This document shows positions 1 to 6,515 of a DNA stretch of 9,555 nt, piece after piece. The notes under the pieces are model-generated. The model saw only the letters and a list, made by a program, of their open reading frames with translations, did not search any database and had not been told where the DNA came from. The stretch's first letter is position 1. Each line of letters starts with the position of its first letter. The stretch covers positions 1-9,555 of the forward strand of contig CAYRHS010000122.1 of NCBI GenBank assembly GCA_964424125.1, in the 5' to 3' direction. The position numbers and the translations under genes are program-made. Source of the DNA: CAYRHS01 sp964424125. Lineage in GTDB: Bacteria; Actinomycetota; Acidimicrobiia; IMCC26256; JAOSJL01.

Positions 1-211
1 CGACCAGCGCGCAGGTGACCGCCGGGTGGCGCAGCGTCCAGGCGATGGCAAGCTGGAGCAGGGTCAGCCCCTTATCGTGGGCGACCGCCTTGAGCTGCTC
101 GGCAGCCGCCAGGTATTGCTGGAAGCGTTTTCCATGGAACTGAGGGAACGTGGCCGCGTCCGACCGCTCGTCGTTCACCACCGGGCAGGTCCTCAACGTC
201 GACGGCGGCAT
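1..211 (-). pseudogene. Aldo/keto reductase, C-terminal fragment (runs off the window, N-terminus missing)
   Basis: An open minus-strand frame runs from an ATG at 211 (an in-frame TGA lies directly before it) off the left edge. From about position 150 downward the translation reads like the C-terminal third of an NADPH-dependent aldo/keto reductase: FPQFHGKRFQQYLAAAEQLK, then KGLTLLQLAIAWTLRHPAVT. This matches the family's late helix and the 'AxAWxLxHPxVT' segment that precedes the cofactor-binding GAR-type motif. The first ~20 codons (211-152) do not look like this family; they are antisense to a short-chain dehydrogenase tail. The N-terminal ~two thirds of the barrel, including the catalytic Tyr/Lys/His region, are absent because the next gene starts immediately. 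I see a broken gene or an assembly join. The family call is fairly firm; the cause of the truncation is not. Confidence 0.6.
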
Positions 212-224
212 TCACCTCACTTGA
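150..224 (+). pseudogene. Short-chain dehydrogenase/reductase (SDR), C-terminal remnant
   Basis: A plus-strand frame ending at the TGA 222-224 encodes ASDRSSFTTGQVLNVDGGIH followed by Leu-Thr-stop. This is the standard end of classical SDR enzymes: 'LASDxxSxxTGQxLxVDGG', the last helix and strand of the Rossmann domain. An in-frame TGA at 141-143 and the lack of the YxxxK active-site region upstream show that only ~24 codons are left. Homology stops at about 150, just where aldo/keto reductase similarity on the other strand begins. It cannot encode a functional enzyme here. It is either the scar of a rearrangement or a mis-joined assembly. Confidence 0.6.
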
Positions 225-228
225 CGCG

Positions 229-246
229 GGCCGGGTCCCGGTGGCC
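229..246. terminator. Possible GC-only hairpin between converging gene ends
   Basis: The stretch GGCCGGGTCCCGGTGGCC lies directly between the SDR remnant stop (224) and the FAD oxidoreductase stop (247-249). It can fold as CCGG/CCGG with a 3-nt loop, or as outer GGCC/GGCC arms. The position suits a terminator for the long minus-strand operon. There is no T-tract on either side, so this is only a weak candidate. Confidence 0.25.
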
Positions 247-1554
247 TCAGAGCCGGCGCTGCACCTCCTCGGCCGCCCGCAGGCCCGAGGCGTGCGCGGC
301 GGCGGTCGAGAAACCGGCGAGGTAGTCGCCGCAGAAGGCCAGCCCGGGGACCGGTGGCAGCGTCCGGAAGCGGTCGAGCGCCCGGCAATATCCAGCCGGG
401 AAGAGCGGGAGTCCCTCGCGCCAGCGCGCCACGAACGAGTCCTCGACGAGGGGTGGCACCTGGGGGAACCGCTGCGCCACGACCTCGAGCATCGCGTCCT
501 TCCACGCCTCGTCCGGCGTGCCGAGGTGGGCGCGGACCAGTGCCGTCTTCATCTGGATCCGGAAGAAACGGACGTCGGGATCCGTCGTCGACACGTCGTA
601 CCCGGCGGACACAAGCTGTGGGTCCTCCCGGCGGGGGAAGAGCACCGTGGCCGGGACCCCCTCGGGCTCGGCGCGGAGCGCGAAGTAGACGAGCTCGTGC
701 GGCGCGTAACGCACCTGCTCGAAGAACCGGCGACGCGGCTCGTCGATGCCTTCGACCATCCCGAGCACCTTCGTGCCCGGCAGGGCCACGACGGCGAGGT
801 CGGCAACCTCCTGCTCGGTACGACCGTCGACCTCGTAGTCGACCGTCACCGGGACCGTTCCCCCGCGGATCCGCGTGACTCGCGCGCCGGTCGTCACGTC
901 GAGCCGTGCTCCGATCGCGCGGGTCAGCTGCCCCAGACCCTCCCGGAACGTGAACACGTCGATGTCGCGGTACATCGTGGCGATGTACGCGAGCATCGCC
1001 TTGCTGAAGTTGTCGGGCTCGAATCCGCAGTAGTACTCGAACTGAGGCTCGACGACGTACTCGAGCAGCTCCGGACAGCGCCGCCCCAGCCACTCCTGTA
1101 CCGACTCGTTGTCGCACCACGCCGCGCGCCAGGGCTCGGACGGGCTCGTCCCGTTCCGACGTCGCTGGCCCAGCAGCGTCGGGACCAAGCGGAGGAGCCG
1201 GAGCTTCCCGAGCGGGCTCATCGCGCCGAAGCGGAGGAAGCTCGCCGGGCTCGTGAAGTTGAGTGTGTGGGGCGCGCCGTCGCGCCAGACGTCGTAGGAG
1301 ACCTCGCCGGTCGGATAGGGCACGCGATCGGTCGCGATGCCGAGGTCGCCGGCCAGGTCGTGGAACGCGCGATCGATGCTCGAGATCTGCTCGGCGCCCA
1401 GATCGACCCAGGTCCCGCGCCAGTTGCGCGAGCGCATGCGCCCTCCGACCTCGGAGGAGGACTCAAGGACGCGGACGTCGATCCCCGCCTCGCGCAGAGC
1501 GTAGGCGGCACCGAGTCCCGCGATCCCTCCCCCGATCACGATCACGCTCGGCAT
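247..1554 (-). CDS. FAD-dependent amine-oxidase-like oxidoreductase (protoporphyrinogen oxidase/desaturase superfamily)
   Basis: The 435-residue protein opens with a dinucleotide-binding fold: VIVIGGGIAGLGAAYAL (GxGxxG at residues 8-13), acidic Glu31 closing the second strand, then the EVGGRMRS motif (35-42) typical of the flavin-containing amine oxidase/phytoene desaturase/HemY superfamily. The C-terminus has the second FAD-contact block, GLAFCGDYLAGFSTAAAHAS (404-423). Length is normal for the superfamily (about 430-480). No signal peptide or anchor is evident, so it is probably cytoplasmic or peripheral. It is the last gene of the minus-strand run, 19 bp after the kinase stop. The family oxidises amines, C-C bonds or porphyrinogens. 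The heme role is not supported by neighbours, so oxidation or desaturation of the cluster's substrate is more likely, as inference. The ATG at 1554 gives the Rossmann start immediately. Confidence 0.85.
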   Translation of the reverse strand: MPSVIVIGGGIAGLGAAYALREAGIDVRVLESSSEVGGRMRSRNWRGTWVDLGAEQISSIDRAFHDLAGDLGIATDRVPYPTGEVSYDVWRDGAPHTLNFTSPASFLRFGAMSPLGKLRLLRLVPTLLGQRRRNGTSPSEPWRAAWCDNESVQEWLGRRCPELLEYVVEPQFEYYCGFEPDNFSKAMLAYIATMYRDIDVFTFREGLGQLTRAIGARLDVTTGARVTRIRGGTVPVTVDYEVDGRTEQEVADLAVVALPGTKVLGMVEGIDEPRRRFFEQVRYAPHELVYFALRAEPEGVPATVLFPRREDPQLVSAGYDVSTTDPDVRFFRIQMKTALVRAHLGTPDEAWKDAMLEVVAQRFPQVPPLVEDSFVARWREGLPLFPAGYCRALDRFRTLPPVPGLAFCGDYLAGFSTAAAHASGLRAAEEVQRRL

Positions 1555-1573
1555 GGCACCCCGCTCACTCGCG

Positions 1574-2620
1574 TCATTCCAGCACGGCGAACGCGTCGAG
1601 GTCCTCGATCGCGGTCGCGAAGCGCTCCGTGTTGGCGGTCGAGACGTCCTCGGGCTGCATCTCGAGCGGGCAGACGATCCAGGTGAAGCCGTGGAACAGG
1701 TGGCGGCGGTACTCGCGCCACGCGTCGTCGAAGCCGGGAGCGTCCGCCCCGTGCCCGCGCACGCACTCCAGGTAGTGCTCCAGCAGGTCCCGTTCGCTCC
1801 GCCGGCGTTCCTCGACCTCGAGCGCGCCGACGAGGAAGTAGGTGACGTCGTGCGCCCAGCGGCCGCGCTGGGCCGTCTGCCAGTCGAGATGGCCGGGGTT
1901 CCCGGCCTCGTCGAAGTAGAGGTTCCCGAGATGGGCGTCGCCGTGGATGAAGCAGTGCGGCGGGGTCTCGTCGGCGTCCCACAGCGCGAGGACCGCCCCG
2001 AGAATCCGATCCCGGTCGAGGAGTCGCGCGGGGACTCCCGCGGCGCGCGGGAGGGTGAGCGCGTGCTCCCAGCTCTCCGGGCCGAGGATGTGCTCCATCA
2101 CCATCCGCAGCCCGGTGGCGCCGAGCTCGAAGCCCTTCGGTTCCGTCGCGGACTCCCACCAGCACGTGTGGAAGCGAGCCTGCTGCTCGAGCACGGCCGC
2201 GGCGGTGTCGACGTCGAGCGGCGCCGTCGCACGACCGAACGTGGCGTTCCGAGCGGTGAGGTCCTCGATGAGCATGACCGACTGTCGCGACTCGGTGTCG
2301 GTGGCCGCGAAGTAGCAGTGTGGGATCTCCACGTCCCGGAGCGCGGGCGCGAGCTCGGAGAAGAACTTCGCCTCGGTCGCGTTGCCCCGTTCGACGAGGG
2401 CGCGCAGCCCTTCGTCGAAGCAGGTCTTGGCGATCATCACCGACGGGAGCTGCCGTGTCCCCGTCGCGTCGAAGTCCATGCGCAGCCGGACCTTGGTCGC
2501 GCTACCCGCCATGACGTCCTCGACCTCGACGCCGGTGACCTCGACCCCCGGCGACGATGTGCCGAGCGCGGCGGTGAGCCAGGCAGGGGTGATCTCGCCG
2601 ACCGTCATCGGTAGCGACAT
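1574..2620 (-). CDS. APH-family phosphotransferase (small-molecule kinase)
   Basis: 348 residues with the aminoglycoside phosphotransferase/choline-kinase-like fold. Visible motifs are the ATP-contacting lysine in VMIAKT (Lys65), a likely partner Glu83, the catalytic loop HGDAHLGN (226-233; Asp228 as base, Asn233 as metal ligand) and the metal-binding DWQ (Asp246) followed by AHDVTYFL. All key residues are present, so it should be active. The HGDxHxGNxYxD...LDWQ pattern is that of chromosomal actinobacterial phosphotransferases that act on unidentified hydroxylated metabolites, not of a known resistance enzyme. The ATG at 2620 shares its A with the TGA of the upstream Ldi-like gene (TGATG), so its translation is probably coupled to that gene; no strong independent Shine-Dalgarno is seen. 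In context it may phosphorylate an alcohol intermediate of the pathway (inference). Confidence 0.85.
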   Translation of the reverse strand: MSLPMTVGEITPAWLTAALGTSSPGVEVTGVEVEDVMAGSATKVRLRMDFDATGTRQLPSVMIAKTCFDEGLRALVERGNATEAKFFSELAPALRDVEIPHCYFAATDTESRQSVMLIEDLTARNATFGRATAPLDVDTAAAVLEQQARFHTCWWESATEPKGFELGATGLRMVMEHILGPESWEHALTLPRAAGVPARLLDRDRILGAVLALWDADETPPHCFIHGDAHLGNLYFDEAGNPGHLDWQTAQRGRWAHDVTYFLVGALEVEERRRSERDLLEHYLECVRGHGADAPGFDDAWREYRRHLFHGFTWIVCPLEMQPEDVSTANTERFATAIEDLDAFAVLE

Positions 2621-4554
2621 CACCTGGGTGTCACCGTGACCTCGACGCGACCATCGACGTCGACCTCGACGTCGGCCGTCCCCTCCTCGTCCGCGAGCAG
2701 CGTCGGCTCGACCGCCCCCGTCACGTCGTAGCTGCGGCCGGGACGCAGCCGGGCCACGACCAGCCGCCGGCGCCCCGGCTGCGGCCCGGGCCGTAACACG
2801 AGCGACAGCGCGGTCCCGTCGGTGCTCGCGCGCGCGACCAGCACGTCGGGGTACGGGGCCTCGGCGAGCACGGGACCTTCCCGCCAGTGGCGGGGCGGTC
2901 CGACGGCCAGCATGTCGAACCAACCGTCGCGTCGGTCGAACCGGGCGAGGCACGCCTTGGCATTGGTGAGGTTCGAGGCCCGGGGGAACCGGCGCCGCCC
3001 GTCGGTGACCTCCGGCGGCTGGTCCGCCTCGGCCCGGGACAGCAGCCCGTCGGCGACCTCGTCGTCGCCCATCTCGCGGGCGAGGAGGGCGAGCAGCGCC
3101 TTGCCGAACACGCCGCTGCGGTCGCCGTTGGCGGGATCGGTCCGCCCGATCCAACGGTCGAGCCCGCCCGGCGCCAGCTCGACGGCCCCGTCGGGCACGC
3201 GCACGAGGTCGTGGCGCAGGATCTCCCAGGTGCGGGCCGCGGCGGTCGGGGCCACGGGGCGGAAGTACACGGCCACCCCGGCGTCGGCGAACGCGCTCCG
3301 AAGCAGCGTGTTCGTGACCCCGAGTCGCGGGTAGCACGCGAGCACGAGCGAGCCGTCGGGGGCGGTGAACTCCTCGTCGAGCAGCCGCGTGTACGCGTCG
3401 GCCCCCGCGTCACCCAGCGGGCTCCCGTGCGTCCGGGCGCGCACGAGCAACGCGTCCTGGGCAAAGGCGTTGCACGCTGCATACACGATCCCCGGTTCGC
3501 AGGGGAACATCCCCCACCCGCCGCGTGACGCCAGGTTCCGGACGAGCGCGTCGGCGATGCGGCCGGCGTCGTAGCGCAGGACCTCGTCCTCCCCCTCGCG
3601 CAGCAGGAGAGATCCCGGCTCGTCGTAGCGGCGGTCGCCCGTGTTCGACGCGTAGACCTCGAGCATGAGGGACCAGTAGCCCGAGTACATCACGTTGTCC
3701 CGCCGAACCGGGTCCACGTCGAGATCGAGGTTCCCCCACCGGTTCTCGCGCCGCCAGTACCCCCACACCCGGCGGTCGGTCATCTTCTCGATCAGGTTCC
3801 GTTGCGCGAGCGACAGGTACCCGTCGAAGGCCGGTGCGTGGACGAACTGCGCCAGCGCGATCGCCCACTGGGTGAAGTTGCACTGGTAGCGGTACGCGCT
3901 GTCGTCGAGCTGGCTGCGGCTGACGAAGCCCTCGAACGAGTCGACAGGCTGGAGCGCGAGGTCGAGCGCCCAGCGGAGGTGCCCGAGGTCGTCGGGCGTG
4001 AGCTCGAGCGCCACGGTCGGTTCCCGGTCGGCGCGGGGCAGCACGACGGGTCGGTCGCGCAGCCAGCGGTTGCGAACCGAGCCGCGCCGGCGTTGGCGGT
4101 GCGTCACGAGGCGCTTGCGCACGAAGACGAGCGCGAGCAGCCCGAGTGCCGTGAGCGGCACCGCCCAGACCGCCCAGTCCCAGGCTCCCGACGGGGCCCG
4201 CAGCGCGGCACCGATCGCGGCCGCGAACCAGATCGCGGGCACGAGCACGACGTTGCCCGACAGCAACGTGCGGGGCACGAGCGCCCACCCGACGGCCACG
4301 AGCGTGAGCGCGAGGAAGGTGAGATCCGACGTGTAGAGGAACCCGGCGCCCGGCAGGATCAGGCCGAGGCCGAACGCCCGCCATGCCGGGCCCCAGCCGA
4401 GCCACGACGGCATCATCCCGACGACGAGGAGCGCGCCGTAGACGGCCAGGCTCCGGTACAGGCGACGTCGCATGCGCGGGCCCTGGACCCCGCGGCGAGC
4501 CGGGATCTCGAGACCGCCGGAGAACTCGGCGCGCTCGACGGAGGTGCTAGCCAC
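2620..4554 (-). CDS. Membrane-anchored linalool dehydratase/isomerase-like protein, copy 2
   Basis: 644 residues from a GTG at 4554, which overlaps the upstream stop by 8 bases. Residues ~33-146 hold four or five hydrophobic segments, flanked by Arg-rich stretches (RMRRRLYR before, KRLVTHRQRRR after). Residues ~190-560 resemble the (alpha/alpha)6 linalool dehydratase-isomerase: KMTDRRVWGYW, NVMYSGYWSLMLEVY, FPCEPGIVYAACNAFAQD and LLAREMGDDE align with KMKCKRVWGDW, NIMYKGHLNLMYGLY, VCEPDNYFVQCNS and LLAREMGD of the Castellaniella enzyme as I recall it. Cys352 and Cys361 match its two catalytic cysteines (C-x8-C). The histidine of its 'YKGH' motif is Tyr293 here. The last ~80 residues are beta-rich and absent from the ~400-residue reference. 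The activity class (hydration/dehydration/isomerisation of an alcohol) is inferred; the substrate is unknown. It is a paralogue of the gene upstream, roughly 55-60% identical by eye. Confidence 0.8.
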   Translation of the reverse strand: MASTSVERAEFSGGLEIPARRGVQGPRMRRRLYRSLAVYGALLVVGMMPSWLGWGPAWRAFGLGLILPGAGFLYTSDLTFLALTLVAVGWALVPRTLLSGNVVLVPAIWFAAAIGAALRAPSGAWDWAVWAVPLTALGLLALVFVRKRLVTHRQRRRGSVRNRWLRDRPVVLPRADREPTVALELTPDDLGHLRWALDLALQPVDSFEGFVSRSQLDDSAYRYQCNFTQWAIALAQFVHAPAFDGYLSLAQRNLIEKMTDRRVWGYWRRENRWGNLDLDVDPVRRDNVMYSGYWSLMLEVYASNTGDRRYDEPGSLLLREGEDEVLRYDAGRIADALVRNLASRGGWGMFPCEPGIVYAACNAFAQDALLVRARTHGSPLGDAGADAYTRLLDEEFTAPDGSLVLACYPRLGVTNTLLRSAFADAGVAVYFRPVAPTAAARTWEILRHDLVRVPDGAVELAPGGLDRWIGRTDPANGDRSGVFGKALLALLAREMGDDEVADGLLSRAEADQPPEVTDGRRRFPRASNLTNAKACLARFDRRDGWFDMLAVGPPRHWREGPVLAEAPYPDVLVARASTDGTALSLVLRPGPQPGRRRLVVARLRPGRSYDVTGAVEPTLLADEEGTADVEVDVDGRVEVTVTPR

Positions 4555-6493
4555 GCGGGACGACCTCCACCTCGGTCCGACCCTCCAGCTCGAGCGTGAG
4601 CTCGGCCCGTCCCGCGGCGTCGGCGACGACCTCGCCCGTGGCGCCACCACGGACGTCGTAGGTCCGGGTCGGCCGGAGCCGCCCGAGCCGCACGGTCTGA
4701 TGGCCCGGCCCCTCACCGGGTCGCAGCACGAGGGACAGCGCGTCGCCGTCGGTCGTCGCCCGCGCCACGAGCACGCCGGGATAGGGCGCCTCGGCGAGCA
4801 GCGGGCCCTCCAGCCAGTGCCGCGGCGGCCCTGTCCGGACGAGGTCGTACCAACCGTCCGCGCGATCGGCGCGCGTGAGCGCGACCACACCGTTCGTGAA
4901 GTTGGATGCCCGGGCGAAGCGCTTCACCCCGTTGCGCGTCTCGACCGGCGCCTCTTCCTCCGCCCGAGCCAGCAGCCCCGTCGCGACCTCCTCGTCGCCC
5001 AGCTCGCGCGCGATGCCGGCCACCGTCGCGAGGAGGAACGTGCGCGCGCGGTCCCCGTTGCCGGGGTCGAGGTTGCCGAGGCGCCGGCCGATCCCGGGGC
5101 TGTGCACGTCGACACCGTCCGCCGTGACGGTGACGTGCTCGCGGCGCACGATCTCCCACGTGCGGGCGGCCGCCTCGGGATGCGCCGGCCGGACGAAGAG
5201 CGCCTGACCCGCGTCGACCGCGGTGGTCGTGACCAGTGTGTTGGCCATGCCGTAGCGGCGGTACAGCGCGGTGAGCAGGGAACCCGACGGGTCCGTGAGC
5301 TCTTCGTCGACCGTGGTTCGGAACCGCTCGAGCAGCGCCTCGTCGAGCTCCTCGCCGTGGGTCCGGGCCCGCGCCAGCAAGCCCNNNNNNNNNNGTGCGA
5401 ACGCGTTGCAGCTCGTGAACACGATGCCCGGCTCGCACGGGAACGCTCCGTAGGGGCTGCGGGTCAGGTTCTCCAGCAGCGCACGGGCGATCGCTCCGGC
5501 GTCGTAGGCGAACACCCGGTCTGCGTGCCAGCGCATCGGCAACGACCCGCGGGCGTCGTAGCGGAAGTCACCCGTGTTCGACGCGTAGGCCTCGAGCATG
5601 AGGCTCCAGTAGCCGGAGAACATGACGTTGTCGCGCCGCACCGGTTCCGGGTCGGGGCTCAGGTTCCCCCAGAGGTTCTCCGAGCGCCAGTACTCCCAGA
5701 CGCGGCGGTCGCACATCTTCTCGATCAGGTTGCGTTGCGCGAGCGAGCTGTAGCCGTCGAACGCCGGCGTGCGGGTGAGCTGCGCGAGCGCGAGCGCCCA
5801 CTGGAGCCAATTGCACTGGTAGCGGTACGAGCCCATGTCGACCTGGTTCCGAGCCGCGAAGCCCTCCAACGACTCCACGGGCTGGAGCGCGAGATCGAAC
5901 GCCCAGCGCTGCCACGCCAGGTCGTCGCCGGAGAGCTCCCGCACCTCCGGCATCCCCGTCGAGCCCGGCGACCGGTACACCACCTCCGCCAACCAGACGT
6001 TGCGGGCCGCGCCGCGTCCTCGCTGCGCGCGGACCTTCAGGCGCGTGCGGACGAAGAGCGCCGAGCCCGTAGCCGCGGGCACGAGCGGTACGGCCCAGGC
6101 GGCCCAGGGCCAGATCCCGGTGTGTGCGCGCAGGGCCGCCCCGCCGCCGGCGGCGAGCCAGATCGCGGCCGGCCACACGAAGTTGCCCTGGAGCCAGAAG
6201 TGCTTCAGCGTCGCCGCCGCCGCGACGAGCGTGACCACGAGGAGGACGACGTCCGAGGTGAAGAGGAACCCCGCGCCGGGCCAGAGCAACCCGAGGCCGC
6301 CGGCCCGCCAGGCCGGGCCCCACCCGAGCCACGTCGGCAGCATCCCGAGGACGCAGACCACCCCGTACACCGCGACGGCGCGGCGCAACCGTCGGCGGGT
6401 CAGGGGCCCCTGGACGCCGCGCCGCCCGGGGATCCGCAGTACTTGCCCGGTCAACGCTTCGCCGGCGCCGCTCGTTCGCTGCTCGACGGACAT
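4547..6493 (-). CDS. Membrane-anchored linalool dehydratase/isomerase-like protein, copy 1 (spans an assembly gap)
   Basis: About 648 residues counting the gap. It has the same layout as the downstream copy: a short N-terminal tail containing IPGRRGVQGP, hydrophobic segments at ~38-148, an Ldi-like domain at ~190-560 and a beta-rich tail. Shared motifs include SLAQRNLIEKMCDRRVWEYW, NVMFSGYWSLMLEAY and FPCEPGIVFTSCNAFA, with Cys353 and Cys362 in the C-x8-C spacing of the Ldi catalytic pair. The 10-N gap follows FTSCNAFA (residues 367-370) and stays in frame. The ATG at 6493 is chosen because the preceding ~320 nt of open frame is antisense to the amidohydrolase, and because this start gives an N-terminus parallel to the paralogue. 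It lies 22 bp after the amidohydrolase stop, so it is in the same operon. Two divergent copies side by side suggest two substrates, or two steps or subunits of one process (inference). Confidence 0.8.
   Translation of the reverse strand: MSVEQRTSGAGEALTGQVLRIPGRRGVQGPLTRRRLRRAVAVYGVVCVLGMLPTWLGWGPAWRAGGLGLLWPGAGFLFTSDVVLLVVTLVAAAATLKHFWLQGNFVWPAAIWLAAGGGAALRAHTGIWPWAAWAVPLVPAATGSALFVRTRLKVRAQRGRGAARNVWLAEVVYRSPGSTGMPEVRELSGDDLAWQRWAFDLALQPVESLEGFAARNQVDMGSYRYQCNWLQWALALAQLTRTPAFDGYSSLAQRNLIEKMCDRRVWEYWRSENLWGNLSPDPEPVRRDNVMFSGYWSLMLEAYASNTGDFRYDARGSLPMRWHADRVFAYDAGAIARALLENLTRSPYGAFPCEPGIVFTSCNAFAXXXXGLLARARTHGEELDEALLERFRTTVDEELTDPSGSLLTALYRRYGMANTLVTTTAVDAGQALFVRPAHPEAAARTWEIVRREHVTVTADGVDVHSPGIGRRLGNLDPGNGDRARTFLLATVAGIARELGDEEVATGLLARAEEEAPVETRNGVKRFARASNFTNGVVALTRADRADGWYDLVRTGPPRHWLEGPLLAEAPYPGVLVARATTDGDALSLVLRPGEGPGHQTVRLGRLRPTRTYDVRGGATGEVVADAAGRAELTLELEGRTEVEVVPRG
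4563..4568 (-). promoter_or_regulatory. Ribosome binding site deciding the GTG start at 4554
   Basis: On the minus strand GGAGGT sits 8 nt before the GTG at 4554, inside the last codons of the upstream paralogue. No comparable site precedes the later ATG (codon 28) of the copy-2 gene. Starting at this GTG also restores the N-terminal tail shared with the paralogue (IPxRRGVQGP), which supports this start over the ATG. Confidence 0.6.
5385..5394. other. Assembly gap (10 Ns) inside the copy-1 Ldi-like gene
   Basis: Ten consecutive Ns interrupt the gene after the CNAFA motif. The reading frame is kept across them. A round placeholder length is typical of scaffolding, so the real number of missing bases may differ. 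Confidence 0.95.
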
Positions 6494-6515
6494 CCCCGCC
6501 CCCGGCCTCCCGTCA

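Noticed and set aside
241..1686. 481-residue plus-strand open frame opposite the FAD oxidoreductase
   Set aside because: No recognisable motif. The opposite strand has clear GxGxxG and C-terminal FAD motifs at normal family length.
2621..3337. N-terminal extension of the kinase frame to 3337
   Set aside because: The Arg/Pro/Ala-rich extension overlaps the copy-2 Ldi-like gene. The kinase fold begins at MSLPMTVGEITPAWL, with the start at 2620 coupled to the upstream stop.
4555..4890. Upstream extension of the copy-2 Ldi-like gene to a start at 4890
   Set aside because: The added ~112 residues are Ser/Arg/Pro-rich and antisense-frame in character, and they overlap the C-terminal coding region of copy 1. 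The GTG at 4554 has a GGAGGT site and matches the paralogue's N-terminus.
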